Positions 36,208 through 44,612 of a stretch of DNA of 64,000 nucleotides are shown piece after piece. The DNA lies in contig NZ_BMRT01000001.1 of assembly GCF_014648775.1 (NCBI RefSeq), positions 1,302,001 through 1,366,000 on the forward strand. Direction: 5' to 3'. Source of the stretch: Streptomyces abikoensis. GTDB taxonomy: Bacteria > Actinomycetota > Actinomycetes > Streptomycetales > Streptomycetaceae. Under the pieces are notes generated by a model. The model did not search any database. It was not told where the DNA came from and saw only the letters and a program-made list of their open reading frames with translations. How positions within the stretch are numbered: position 1 is the stretch's first letter; every line of letters starts with the position of its first letter. The position numbers were made by a program, and so were the translations under genes.

Positions 36208-37772
36208 GCGGTCCTCGCCTCCTTCGCGCTCTCGTCGGTGCCGCGCTGCTTGCCACTCACACCATTGACGTACTTCACGTCATTCACGTCGTTCACATCG
36301 CTGTTCGCCTTCTTGCCCGCGTCCCCGCCCGCGTCGTCGCGCCTGTGGAAGACGGCCATCTGCGTCGGCGGCCCCACCTCGGGGTCGTCGGGGCCCACGG
36401 GCAGGAACTCCACCGTGTACCCATGACGCTCGGCGACCTTCTCGGCCCAGTCCCGGAACTCCTTCCGGGTCCACTCGAAGCGGTGGTCCGCGTGGCGCAC
36501 GTGCCCGGCCGGCAGGGTCTCCCAGCGCACGTTGTACTCCACATTGGGCGTCGTCACGACGACCGTCGCCGGGCGGGCCGCGCCGAACACCGCGTACTCC
36601 AGGGCGGGCAGCCTCGGCGGATCCAGGTGCTCGACGACCTCGCTGAGCACGGCGGCGTCATAACCCGCGAGCCTGCGGTCGGTGTAGGCGAGGGAGCCCT
36701 GGAGCAGCGCCACACGGGCCGCCTGCCGCTCCGGCATCCGGTCCAGCCGCAGCCGCCGCGAGGCCTCCTTCAGCGCGCGTATCGACACATCGACGCCCAC
36801 GATCTCGGTGAAGCGGGCGTCCTTCAACAGCTCCCCCACCAGCTGCCCCTGGCCGCAGCCGAGGTCGAGCACCCGCGACGCCCCGGACCGGCGCAGGGCG
36901 TCGAGGATCGCCGCACGTCGCTGCACCGCCAGCGGCACGGGCCGCTCCTCGGTGTCGGCCGTCTCGTCGACCGCGTTGTCCAGCTCGTCGGCCTCGGTGT
37001 CGTCGGCCTCGGCCAGCCGGGCGAGCGCCAGGCGGTCGAGGGCGTCCCTGGTGAGGCCCCAGCGTCGGGAGAGGTAGCGGCTGGTGATCAGTCGCTGCTC
37101 GGGGTGGTTTTCCAGCCACCCCTCGCCGAAGCGCAGCAGCTTCTCCACTTCGTCGGGCGCGACCCAGTAGTGCTTGGCGTCGTCCAGCACCGGCAGCAGC
37201 ACATACAGCTGCCGCAGCGCTTCGACCAGCCTCAGCTCCCCGTCCAGCACCAGCGACACATAGCGCGAGTCGCCCCACTCGGGGAACCGCTCGTCCAGTG
37301 CCACCGGACGGGCGGTCACCGTCCACCCCAGCGGCGCGAAGAGCCGTTCCACGAGCGCGGCACCTCCTCGGGCCGGCAGCGCCGGGATCTCGACGCGCAA
37401 CGGACGAGCTCGCTCGGGCAGTTCGGGCCGGGCCGCGCACTGTCCCTTGATGGCACTGGAGAACACGCTGCCGATCGCCACGGCCAGCAGCGAGGACGCC
37501 GCGTATGGACGGTCGTTGACGTACTGCGCCAGCGCCGAGTCGGGTGCGCCGCCCCGCCCCCGGCCCTTGCCGCGCCGGACGAGCGCCACCGGATCGACCT
37601 CGAGCAGCAGCGCCGCCGTGCAGCGCTCCACACCGGCCTCGGGGTAGAGGACGTGCGCGGTGCCGTGGGAGGTGGAGAACCGCTGCGCCTTGTCGGGGTG
37701 CTTGTGCAGCAGGAATCCGAGGTCGGTCGCGGGGTTCTGGGCATCGCCGGAAGTACTGATCGTCAGGAACAC
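36204..37772 (-). CDS. hen1: 3' terminal RNA ribose 2'-O-methyltransferase Hen1
   Basis: 522 codons from GTG 37772, giving the typical start MFLTIST. No ribosome binding site is visible; GATAAT 7 bases before the GTG looks like a -10 box, so the mRNA may be leaderless. Residues 1-about 280 are the Hen1 N-terminal ligase-activating half; 281-475 are the methyltransferase with VLDLGCGQG (301-309) and metal ligands E378, E381, H382 and H430 (DHRFEW). It methylates the 3' end before Pnkp seals the break. The C-terminal tail (about 480-522) has a DVN-type 9-base coded repeat not needed for function. Operon with pnkp. Confidence 0.95.
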   Translation of the reverse strand: MFLTISTSGDAQNPATDLGFLLHKHPDKAQRFSTSHGTAHVLYPEAGVERCTAALLLEVDPVALVRRGKGRGRGGAPDSALAQYVNDRPYAASSLLAVAIGSVFSSAIKGQCAARPELPERARPLRVEIPALPARGGAALVERLFAPLGWTVTARPVALDERFPEWGDSRYVSLVLDGELRLVEALRQLYVLLPVLDDAKHYWVAPDEVEKLLRFGEGWLENHPEQRLITSRYLSRRWGLTRDALDRLALARLAEADDTEADELDNAVDETADTEERPVPLAVQRRAAILDALRRSGASRVLDLGCGQGQLVGELLKDARFTEIVGVDVSIRALKEASRRLRLDRMPERQAARVALLQGSLAYTDRRLAGYDAAVLSEVVEHLDPPRLPALEYAVFGAARPATVVVTTPNVEYNVRWETLPAGHVRHADHRFEWTRKEFRDWAEKVAERHGYTVEFLPVGPDDPEVGPPTQMAVFHRRDDAGGDAGKKANSDVNDVNDVKYVNGVSGKQRGTDESAKEARTA

Positions 37773-37806
37773 GCAGTCGATTATCCGGGCCCATCTGGCC
37801 GGATTC

Positions 37807-38796
37807 CTACTGCTTTTCCAGTAGCGCGGCCAGCTCCGCGATCCGTTCCGGGCCGACACGGCAGCAGCCGCCGACGATTTGGGCCCCGGCGGCCCGCCAG
37901 ACCGCGACCCTCGCGGGATCGAATGTCGCACGCCCCCGCCAGTCCTTTGCTCGCGCATCCCACCCCTCCCCACTGTTCGGATAGACCACGACCGGTTTCC
38001 CCGTCACCCGGGCGGCGATCTCCACCGCCCGGTCCGCATCACCCGGCGCACAGCAGTTGACCCCTACGGCGATCACGTGATCGTTTCCGGCGGCCACCGC
38101 GAACGCCTCCGCCAGCGGCTGCCCCGCCCTGGTGGCCCCGCCCTCGACGCTGTACGACAACCACACCGGCACCCCGCAGCCCCGTACGGCCCGCAGCAGC
38201 GCCCGCGCCTCGTCCACGTCCGGCACGGTCTCCAACGCCAGCACATCCGGCCCGGCCCCGGCCAGTACCTCGATCCGTGGCCGGTGGAATCGCTCCAGCT
38301 CCTCGACGCTCAGGCCGTACCGTCCCCTGTACTCGCTGCCGTCCGCGAGCATCGCCCCGTACGGCCCTACGGACGCGGCGACCCAGACTTCCCGCTCGGC
38401 CCGCGTGGCCGCCCGGCGCGCCAGCTCGACGCTCCGCCGCAGCAGCGCGGCCGCCTCCTCCCTTCCCACTCCCCTTTTCGCGAACGCCTCGAAAGTCGCC
38501 TGATAGCTGGCCGTGATGAGCACCTGGGCGCCCGCCCGGACGTAGGCCGTGTGCGCGGCTTCGATCTGCGCGGGGTCGTCGGCGAGCAGCCGGGCCGACC
38601 ACAGCTCGTCGGACAGGTCACAGCCCTGGGCCACCAGCTGATTGGACAGCCCGCCGTCCAGGACGAGCGGCCCCCGCGCGAGCGCGGCCGTGAGCGAGGC
38701 GCCGGGCAGCGCGTCGGGCAGCGCGTCCGGCACACCGGACACGTCAGGCGGTGTCATCGGCAAGGAACCGGGCGGGGTGTCAGGGACGGACGTCAA
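37807..38796 (-). CDS. mmuM: Homocysteine S-methyltransferase
   Basis: 329 codons from TTG 38796, chosen because GGAGG lies 6 bases upstream; ATG 38757 lacks a site. Zn-dependent methyltransferase barrel: LVLDGGLSNQL at the N-terminus, VNCCAP and C-terminal GGCCRVGPE supply the zinc cysteines, and GPYGAMLADGSEYRG is typical of MmuM. It methylates homocysteine to methionine with S-methylmethionine or (S,S)-AdoMet. It ends 34 bases from the hen1 start, so it does not share that operon. Confidence 0.92.
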   Translation of the reverse strand: MTSVPDTPPGSLPMTPPDVSGVPDALPDALPGASLTAALARGPLVLDGGLSNQLVAQGCDLSDELWSARLLADDPAQIEAAHTAYVRAGAQVLITASYQATFEAFAKRGVGREEAAALLRRSVELARRAATRAEREVWVAASVGPYGAMLADGSEYRGRYGLSVEELERFHRPRIEVLAGAGPDVLALETVPDVDEARALLRAVRGCGVPVWLSYSVEGGATRAGQPLAEAFAVAAGNDHVIAVGVNCCAPGDADRAVEIAARVTGKPVVVYPNSGEGWDARAKDWRGRATFDPARVAVWRAAGAQIVGGCCRVGPERIAELAALLEKQ

Positions 38797-39102
38797 GGTG
38801 TTCCTCCAGCGGCTGGGTGGGCCTCTTCCCACCACTATCGCGCCCCCTCCGCGCACCTCAGCCCCGCCTGCTCGAACAGACGTCAACAGGTCGCCTCACG
38901 CCCTCCCCTACTCACTCCGGCCGGGTGAAATTCCCCCGTGCCGGGCGGCCCACGGAGCCTCCGCCAGTGTCCGGCGCGTCCGGCTGATCGTTGGCTCGGG
39001 CGGAGCCGGACCGCCCGGCCCGCGCACCGGTGTCCGCTGCCGGAGGCGATGATCGCAACGCCGCCCGACCGCTCGGGGAGGGCGAGGGCCGAGGAGGCCA
39101 CC

Positions 39103-39333
39103 ATGACCCAGGAAGCCGCGCCCGACGAGGCCGTGCCCACCCAGGCCGCTTCCCCACAGCAGGGCGCACCCAAGGGCCTGCTGCAACAGATGGAGGAGCT
39201 GATGGCGGCGCTCAACGCCGATCTGACGCAGCTCGACGCCGACCTTCAGTCGTCGGAGCGGCGAGGCGTCGACGACGAGCCCGAGGAGCCCGCCGAGCCC
39301 ACCTCGCCGAGGAGCGGCGCCGGCACGGACTGA
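39103..39333 (+). CDS. Small acidic protein of unknown function
   Basis: 76 codons from ATG 39103 with GAGGAGG 6 bases upstream. Central helix KGLLQQMEELMAALNADLTQLDADLQSS looks like a coiled coil; both ends are disordered and acidic (DEPEEPAEP). No signal peptide or membrane segment. It is convergent with the DUF6099-like gene. The region 38797-39102 before it shows no gene. Confidence 0.6.
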   Translation: MTQEAAPDEAVPTQAASPQQGAPKGLLQQMEELMAALNADLTQLDADLQSSERRGVDDEPEEPAEPTSPRSGAGTD

Positions 39334-39353
39334 CCTCCACTCCCCCGGGGGCC

Positions 39354-39812
39354 TCATGCCGCACCGCCTCGCGTCCGCAGGGCGAGCCGTCTGAGCAGCC
39401 CTCCGATCCTGTCGCTGGTCTCGTCGGCGGCGTCGATCGCCTCTATGCACTGCCAGTAGACGGCGTCCTCCTCACAGGCGCCGGCGACACCGACCAGCGC
39501 GATGCCGACCTCGCCAAGGAGCTCTCCGAGGTCCGTCAACGCCGCCCAGGGGTCGCGAACTTCGGCGAGCTGCGCCGCTCGTAAGCCTCCGGACCGCAGC
39601 GCGGCCTGGCGCAGCGCGCCGGAGGCCCGGGCCCCGGCCTCGCTGAGGCCGACGGCCGCCGCGCGCGCCTCGAAGGGCCCGTGAAGGGCGAGGTGACTGC
39701 CGATGGCCTCGGCCAGCGCCTGCGCCTGCCATGCCTCGACGACGATGTCCCGCACCTCCCTGGCCTGCGCCAGGGCGTGCCGAGTGGCCACGATGAGCCG
39801 CACTGCCTCCAT
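39354..39812 (-). CDS. DUF6099-like helical protein
   Basis: 152 codons from ATG 39812. Almost all helical and Ala-rich: MEAVRLIVATRHALAQAREVRDIVVEAWQAQALAEAIGSHLAL at the start, a central RDPWAALTDLGELLGEVGIALVGVA, and a Trp/Cys pair in YWQCIEAIDAADE. I recall such proteins as a Streptomyces-specific DUF (DUF6099); function unknown. No membrane segment. Confidence 0.7.
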   Translation of the reverse strand: MEAVRLIVATRHALAQAREVRDIVVEAWQAQALAEAIGSHLALHGPFEARAAAVGLSEAGARASGALRQAALRSGGLRAAQLAEVRDPWAALTDLGELLGEVGIALVGVAGACEEDAVYWQCIEAIDAADETSDRIGGLLRRLALRTRGGAA

Positions 39813-39931
39813 GACCGTCCCCCATGCTTTTCCGTCTGCCCGCTCTCACTACCCAGAGTGATGACTAACCGCCGGAAAAGCCAGGGGAATTCAGAAATCT
39901 GTGGATACCAAATGCGGTGTGGATAACTCAA

Positions 39932-40447
39932 TCACTCCGGAGAGTGACGACCGTCGCGATCGGCGACGCCGTCACCGGTCTCCTTCAGTGCCGGAAATCG
40001 CCGCTCATTTCGGTCGATCTTCGCCGAAAGCGCCGCCAGGACATCGATGCCCAGTACCTCGCAGAACTGGAGCAGGTAGGCCAGGACGTCCGCGACCTCG
40101 TCCTCGACCCGCGCCGCGGTCGAGGGTTCCTCCATCACCCGGGCCGACTGCTCCGGCGTCAGCCACTGAAAGATCTCGACCAGTTCGGACGCCTCGACGC
40201 TGAGCGCCGCGGCCAGGTTCTTGGGGGTGTGGAACTGCTGCCAGTCGCGTGCCGCGGCGAAGGCCGCCAGCCGGTCCTGCAACGTCCGGACGTCGAGACC
40301 CGTCGTCCCGGCCGGCTCACGGCGGTCAGGTCCGGCAGGCCCGTCAGGTCCGTCAAGCCCGTCAGGATGGTCATGACGGTCGGAGCAGCCACGGCGGGTT
40401 TCCTCATGGGACTCAGGGTGCTCAGTTTGTTCAGGGTGTTCACTCAC
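39932..40447 (-). CDS. MazG-like nucleotide pyrophosphohydrolase
   Basis: 171 codons from ATG 40447; the start overlaps the stop of the P-loop gene (ATGA), so they are coupled. Residues about 52-150 carry the all-alpha NTP pyrophosphatase signature of the short MazG/RS21-C6 type: HTPKNLAAALSVEASELVEIFQWL, then EDEVADVLAYLLQFCEVLGIDV, and KIDRNERRFP. The Glu/Asp metal ligands (E-x-x-E and E-x-x-D) are present. The N-terminal 50 residues are a low-complexity Asp/Gly/Pro repeat. It likely hydrolyses non-canonical dNTPs. Confidence 0.87.
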   Translation of the reverse strand: MSEHPEQTEHPESHEETRRGCSDRHDHPDGLDGPDGPAGPDRREPAGTTGLDVRTLQDRLAAFAAARDWQQFHTPKNLAAALSVEASELVEIFQWLTPEQSARVMEEPSTAARVEDEVADVLAYLLQFCEVLGIDVLAALSAKIDRNERRFPALKETGDGVADRDGRHSPE

Positions 40448-41592
40448 GCCCCCAGGTCTACCATCGATGCCCCTGCCACCTCACCGGCCACTTCCGCCGC
40501 AGCCCCCCGCAGCGTCCCCACCAGTCTGATGTGCCCTCGTTCGCACATCCGCGCCGCCAGTTCCAGCAGCTCCCGGGCCTGGCGCGCGTCGAGGCACCGG
40601 TCGAGGCCGTCCGCCAGGACGGTGAGCACCTGCCGGGCCTCCAGCACCTCGGTCGCCGGGTCCACCGCCAGCACCCCCGGCCCCGTCAGCAGCACCAGGC
40701 ACAGCGCCAGATAGCGCAGCTCTCCATCGCCCAGCCGTTCCAGCGGGGTGGCGGCCCCGGCCTGCCGCCCCAGGACGGCCCGCACGAACCCGCCGTCGAG
40801 GCCCTCCACGGACAGTCCGTCGACCGGCCCTCGACATCCCGCGGCCGCGGCCGCGACCAGCAGGGCGTGCCGGGTGACGCACTCGTTGCGAGTGCGCCCC
40901 AGGACCGCGGCAACGTTGTCGCACGCGCCGCGCAGCCGCCCGTCGCGCGCGGCGACCGGCGCGCGCATCAGCTCGGGCCGGGGGTCGCAGGGGAAGACCG
41001 AGCGCAGGGCGATCACGACCTGCTCCGCGGCGTCGAGAACCATCCGCTGCCCGGCGGTCTTCCCCGCGACCCGCAGCGGCAGGAGCGCCGTGCCCAGCCG
41101 GTCGTCGGGCAGGGGCGCGCGGGTGACGGGCACGGAGCCCGCCGTGTGCCAGGCGGCCTCGACCCTCGGCAGCCCCGGGTCGCGCAGCGCCGTGGAGAGC
41201 AGCGTCAGCCCCGACCCCGTCAGCCGTTCGCCGACCACGCGCAGTTCGGGCTCGGCCTGGACGGCCACGTCCAGCAGGACCGGCCCCACCGGGCCTTCCA
41301 CGGTGCACCCGATCCGGAAGCCCCGCCTTCCCTGGGCGTCGGGTCTGGCCTGCTGCGGTACGCACGCCTGGGCGCCGCCGGCCACCGGGGCCAGCGCCTC
41401 GCCGAGGGAGTCACCGCCCGCGAGCCGGGCGAGTACCTCGTACGCCTCCAGGGCACTGGACTTGCCGCTGCCGCTGCCACCCCGGAAGAGGGTCAGCGGA
41501 TCGAGCGGGAAGACGGCGTTGCGGTGCGACTTGAAAGCGGAAAGCCGCAGTTCGGTCACGACGGGGCGCTTGTGCGGATTGGCGGCGTCCAT
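40444..41592 (-). CDS. P-loop ATP-binding protein, RecF/OLD-like AAA
   Basis: 382 codons from ATG 41592. The N-terminus reads VTELRLSAFKSHRNAVFPLDPLTLFRGGSGSGKSSALEA: a SMC/RecF-type strand followed by Walker A. The C-terminal half has the signature LERLGDGELRYLALCLVLLTGPGVLAVDPATEVLE, that is, an ABC-like signature and Walker B with Asp in place of the usual Glu-terminated motif. No coiled coil is inserted, so it is a small AAA_21-like ATPase. It is coupled to the MazG-like gene. Role unknown; a link to nucleotide or DNA quality control is inference. Confidence 0.8.
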   Translation of the reverse strand: MDAANPHKRPVVTELRLSAFKSHRNAVFPLDPLTLFRGGSGSGKSSALEAYEVLARLAGGDSLGEALAPVAGGAQACVPQQARPDAQGRRGFRIGCTVEGPVGPVLLDVAVQAEPELRVVGERLTGSGLTLLSTALRDPGLPRVEAAWHTAGSVPVTRAPLPDDRLGTALLPLRVAGKTAGQRMVLDAAEQVVIALRSVFPCDPRPELMRAPVAARDGRLRGACDNVAAVLGRTRNECVTRHALLVAAAAAGCRGPVDGLSVEGLDGGFVRAVLGRQAGAATPLERLGDGELRYLALCLVLLTGPGVLAVDPATEVLEARQVLTVLADGLDRCLDARQARELLELAARMCERGHIRLVGTLRGAAAEVAGEVAGASMVDLGA

Positions 41593-41618
41593 GTCTGAGG
41601 ACCGTAGGCGGCAAGCTG

Positions 41619-42026
41619 TCAGCCAAACCGTTTCATCTGATCATTCTTCCTACGATCGGGGTACCCGGAGGCCACCTCGGTCCCTTCCGGGGCCAGCAGG
41701 AAGACATTGGTGTCGACCCGGTGCATGGCACTGCCCAGCCCGAAGACCACACCGCTGGAGAAGTCGAGGATGCGCTTGGCCACGTCGGTGTCGGCGCTCG
41801 TGAGGTCGAGCAGCACCGGGACGCGGGCGATCAGGTGCTCGGCGACCTCGCGGGCGTCCGCGAAGATCTGCACCCGGAGCACGACGAGCCGTCGCTGCTT
41901 CTCGGCGGGCTCCTCCTCGGGCAGGGCCCGGTGGTCGGGCCAGGACGGCCATGCCTGGTGGCTCCGCAGCGGAACGACCTGGGCAAGCCCCTCCCACTGC
42001 TCATCAGTCGCCTCGGACCGGTTCAC
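41619..42026 (-). CDS. SepF-like cell division protein
   Basis: 135 codons from GTG 42026 with GGAGGGG 9 bases upstream; the frame extends to 42179 without a site. Residues about 45-128 have the SepF fold: VQIFADAREVAEHLIARVPVLLDLTSADTDVAKRILDFSSGVVFGLGSAMHRVDTNVFLLAPEGTEV. The N-terminal membrane-binding helix of main SepF is lacking or changed, so this is probably one of the two accessory SepF-like proteins of Streptomyces rather than the septal FtsZ anchor. Confidence 0.88.
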   Translation of the reverse strand: MNRSEATDEQWEGLAQVVPLRSHQAWPSWPDHRALPEEEPAEKQRRLVVLRVQIFADAREVAEHLIARVPVLLDLTSADTDVAKRILDFSSGVVFGLGSAMHRVDTNVFLLAPEGTEVASGYPDRRKNDQMKRFG

Positions 42027-42227
42027 CGGATCACCCCTCCGGGGAACGTGCTGGGTATGTACATCCCGCGATTCTAGGGATAAAAAGCCCCCGTTAGGCC
42101 CAATGACACGCGCCCCGAGTGGGCCGATCGGCCCAGGGGCCGGCTCTGGGGCGCCCCAACGCCTCCTCAACACCACCACGGCGGCGGGGGTCGGCGAGCG
42201 GGCGACAAGGGGGCAGCGACGGCGAAA

Positions 42228-42239
42228 CGATACGTATCG
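42228..42239. promoter_or_regulatory. CGATACGTATCG operator before the TetR gene
   Basis: A perfect 12-bp palindrome 28 bases before the TetR start, of the ACGATACGTATCGT type used by AcrR-like TetR proteins. Probable autoregulation. Confidence 0.6.
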
Positions 42240-42267
42240 CCTCGATCACTCGCTACACTCACGTTTC

Positions 42268-42873
42268 ATGCCCGACAAGACAGCACCCGACGCCGCCCGG
42301 CGCAGCCAGCGCTCACGCCAGGCGATCTGCGAGGCCGCCCTCTCCCTCGTGGGCGAGACCGGCTACGACAAGCTGACGATCGAGGGGATCGCGGCCCGCG
42401 CCGGCGTCGGCAAGCAGACGATCTACCGCTGGTGGCCGTCCAAGGGGGCAGTCCTGCTCGACGCCTTCACCGAGACCGTGGAAGCCGGTGAGGGCACGCT
42501 GCCCGACACCGGCGACCTCGCGACGGACCTCAAGGCCGTGCTGCGCGCGACGGTCGACGAGTTCAACGACCCCGCGTTCCAGGCCCCCTATCGCGCGCTC
42601 TACGTGGCCATGGTGAACGACTCCGAGGTCTCCGCCGGCTTCACGAGCAAGGTGATGGAACCGGGCACCCAGGCCTATGTCGACCGGATCCGCGCCGCGC
42701 AGGAGGCGGGAGAGGTCGCCGAGGACATCGACCCGCGCCTGGCCGCGGAGCTGATCCTCGGCCCCTTCGCCCAGCGCTGGCTGCTGCGGAGTCAGCCGCT
42801 GACGCACGAATTCGCCGACAGCCTCGTCGACATGGCCCTCACCGGCCTGCGACCCCGGGCTCCCCGGACCTGA
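42268..42873 (+). CDS. TetR/AcrR family regulator
   Basis: 201 codons from ATG 42268. HTH at residues about 15-60 (SRQAICEAALSLVGETGYDKLTIEGIAARAGVGKQTIYRWWPSKGAVLLDAF), followed by a TetR_C-type ligand domain with a long ETVEAGEGTLPDTGDLATDLKAVL helix. Target genes may be the RlmA-like gene 32 bases downstream or a distant one; an operator-like palindrome precedes its own start. No ribosome binding site is obvious. Confidence 0.88.
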   Translation: MPDKTAPDAARRSQRSRQAICEAALSLVGETGYDKLTIEGIAARAGVGKQTIYRWWPSKGAVLLDAFTETVEAGEGTLPDTGDLATDLKAVLRATVDEFNDPAFQAPYRALYVAMVNDSEVSAGFTSKVMEPGTQAYVDRIRAAQEAGEVAEDIDPRLAAELILGPFAQRWLLRSQPLTHEFADSLVDMALTGLRPRAPRT

Positions 42874-42905
42874 CGCATCACGCATAACGGTACGATCGGT
42901 ACGCG

Positions 42906-43748
42906 ATGTTGAACCATATTGTGCGGTACCTGCACTGCCCCCACTGCACCGCTCCCCTGGCCACGAAGGACCGTGCGCTGGCCTGCTCGAACGGCCACTC
43001 CTTCGACGTGGCGAAGCAGGGCTATGTGAACCTCCTCCCGGGAGCGGTCAAGTACAGCGCCGACACCCGCGAGATGGTCGACGCCCGCGCGGAATTCCTG
43101 AACGCCGGCCACTACGCCCCCATCGCCGACGCGCTGGTCGCCCTGGCGCGCGACACGACCGACTCGTCGGCCGAGGGTTGCGTGCTCGACATCGGCGGCG
43201 GGACGGGCTACTACCAGTCCCACGTCATGGACTCCTTCCCCGAGGCGGAGGGCATCCTTCTCGACATCTCCAAGTTCGCCGCACGCCGAGCCGCCAAGGC
43301 GCACGCGCGCATCGGTGCCGTGGTGGCCGACGCCTGGCAGGCTCTTCCCCTGCAGGACGCCTCCGCCGCGCTCGTCGTCAACACCTTCGCCCCCCGCAAT
43401 GGCCCGGAGCTCCGACGGATCCTCCACCCGCAGGGCACCCTGCTGGTCGTCACGCCCCGCCCCGACCACCTCCAGGAACTGATCGACGCCCTCGACCTGA
43501 TGCGCGTGGACGAGCGCAAGGAACAGCGCCTCTCCGACCAGCTCGCCCCGCACTTCTCGACCACGGCGTCGCGCGCCCTGACGACGACCTTGACGCTCGA
43601 CCACCGCGCCCTGACCCAACTGGTCGGCATGGGCCCGAACGCCTGGCACCGCGACGGCGAAGCCCTGGCGGCACGGGTCGCTACGCTCCCGGAGCCGTAC
43701 GAGGTCACGCTGTCAGTGACGCTGACGGCGTACCGACCGCTGGGCTGA
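42906..43748 (+). CDS. RlmA-type 23S rRNA (guanine) methyltransferase
   Basis: 280 codons from ATG 42906. N-terminal zinc finger CPHC ... CSNGHSFDVAKQGYVNLL, with ligands at about residues 11, 14, 27 and 31, then the Rossmann methyltransferase with VLDIGGGTGYYQSHVMDSFP. The RlmA family methylates G745 or G748 of 23S rRNA; the G748 enzymes (TlrB/RlmA-II) give macrolide resistance in producers. Which one this is cannot be told. No ribosome binding site; TACGAT about 10 bases before the ATG could be a -10 element of a leaderless transcript. Confidence 0.87.
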   Translation: MLNHIVRYLHCPHCTAPLATKDRALACSNGHSFDVAKQGYVNLLPGAVKYSADTREMVDARAEFLNAGHYAPIADALVALARDTTDSSAEGCVLDIGGGTGYYQSHVMDSFPEAEGILLDISKFAARRAAKAHARIGAVVADAWQALPLQDASAALVVNTFAPRNGPELRRILHPQGTLLVVTPRPDHLQELIDALDLMRVDERKEQRLSDQLAPHFSTTASRALTTTLTLDHRALTQLVGMGPNAWHRDGEALAARVATLPEPYEVTLSVTLTAYRPLG

Positions 43749-43796
43749 GAAGCCCGTACGACACGGACGCCATCACGGCCACTGCCACCCTCCACG

Positions 43797-44612
43797 TCAC
43801 CCGCCCTCCCCGAACACCCGCCGGGCCGCCCGCCGCCAGCGGTTCGCCGGAAGGGCGGGGCGTAGGGCCGCCAAGGCTCCGCAGTACTTGGTGAAGACGG
43901 CGGGTCGCACCCCATGGGCGTGCAACAGCCGGTCGACGTCGCTGAGATGACCTGCGGACTTCGTCTCGACGAGGACGAGCGCGGCGTCCCCGCGTACGGC
44001 CCGTCCTGTGCGCGGGTCTCCACAGATCAGACCCGCGTCGCAGGTGACGCGCTCCCCGTCGCCCACCAGAGTCGTCCGTAGATAGTCCGTGGTGAGGGAA
44101 GGGCGCAGGGTCGTCGGCGCGGCGATGCCGTGCGCCCGCTGCAAGGTCTCGGCGAGATACACGCGGCAGTGGGGGTCGAGCGGGATCTCCGAGCCGGTGA
44201 GAGCGCGACGGTGCTTGACCGTGGCACCGCGCCTCCCCTTGAGCTTGATCTCGAACTGCCGCTCCCCCGAGTCCTCGTACACCCGCTCACGGATCTTGAA
44301 GCGGAGCCGACGGCCCTGGCGGTGGTCGTGGAAGGAGCGGAGCTCCGGGGTGTCGTAGTAGACGGAGTGATAACGGAAGGCTCGACGCCCGCCGATGGCC
44401 AGCACCCGGAAGGGGCCACCCGGCCACCGGGCATCCGTCAGCCGGCCGGCCATGCTCAGGAAGACCGGTGCGGGCACGAGATAGCTGCGGTCGAAACGGG
44501 TCAGCAATTGGGCCCGTTCGTTCACTTCGGTCAGGGAGATGGGTGCGGCGGCCCAAGCGACGCGCGCGACGGCGCGCGCGGCTGTCGTGGTGGCCGCCAT
44601 GGTGGCGGTCAT
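43797..44612 (-). CDS. VTC domain protein (polyphosphate polymerase-like)
   Basis: 271 codons from ATG 44612, which overlaps the stop of the DUF4956 gene (ATGA). CYTH/VTC tunnel motifs: FDRSYLVPAPVFLSMA, YHSVYYDTPELRSFHDHRQGRRLRFKIRERVYEDSGERQFEIKLKGRRG, and VLVETKSAGHLSDVDRLLHAHGVRPAVFTKYC. In yeast VTC4 the same tunnel makes polyphosphate from ATP; bacterial members are common beside DUF4956 membrane proteins. Activity is inferred from the conserved Arg/Lys/Glu tunnel residues. Confidence 0.88.
   Translation of the reverse strand: MTATMAATTTAARAVARVAWAAAPISLTEVNERAQLLTRFDRSYLVPAPVFLSMAGRLTDARWPGGPFRVLAIGGRRAFRYHSVYYDTPELRSFHDHRQGRRLRFKIRERVYEDSGERQFEIKLKGRRGATVKHRRALTGSEIPLDPHCRVYLAETLQRAHGIAAPTTLRPSLTTDYLRTTLVGDGERVTCDAGLICGDPRTGRAVRGDAALVLVETKSAGHLSDVDRLLHAHGVRPAVFTKYCGALAALRPALPANRWRRAARRVFGEGG

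Noticed and set aside
32044..36426. 1460-codon plus-strand open frame
   Set aside because: Spans arcA, pnkp and part of hen1 in antisense; composition (Gly/Val/Arg/His-rich) is typical of a shadow frame.
42077..42260. CRISPR, tRNA or rRNA features in the window
   Set aside because: No regularly spaced repeats, cloverleaf with TTCGANTC-type arm, or rRNA-like stretch was recognised in this or any other intergenic region.
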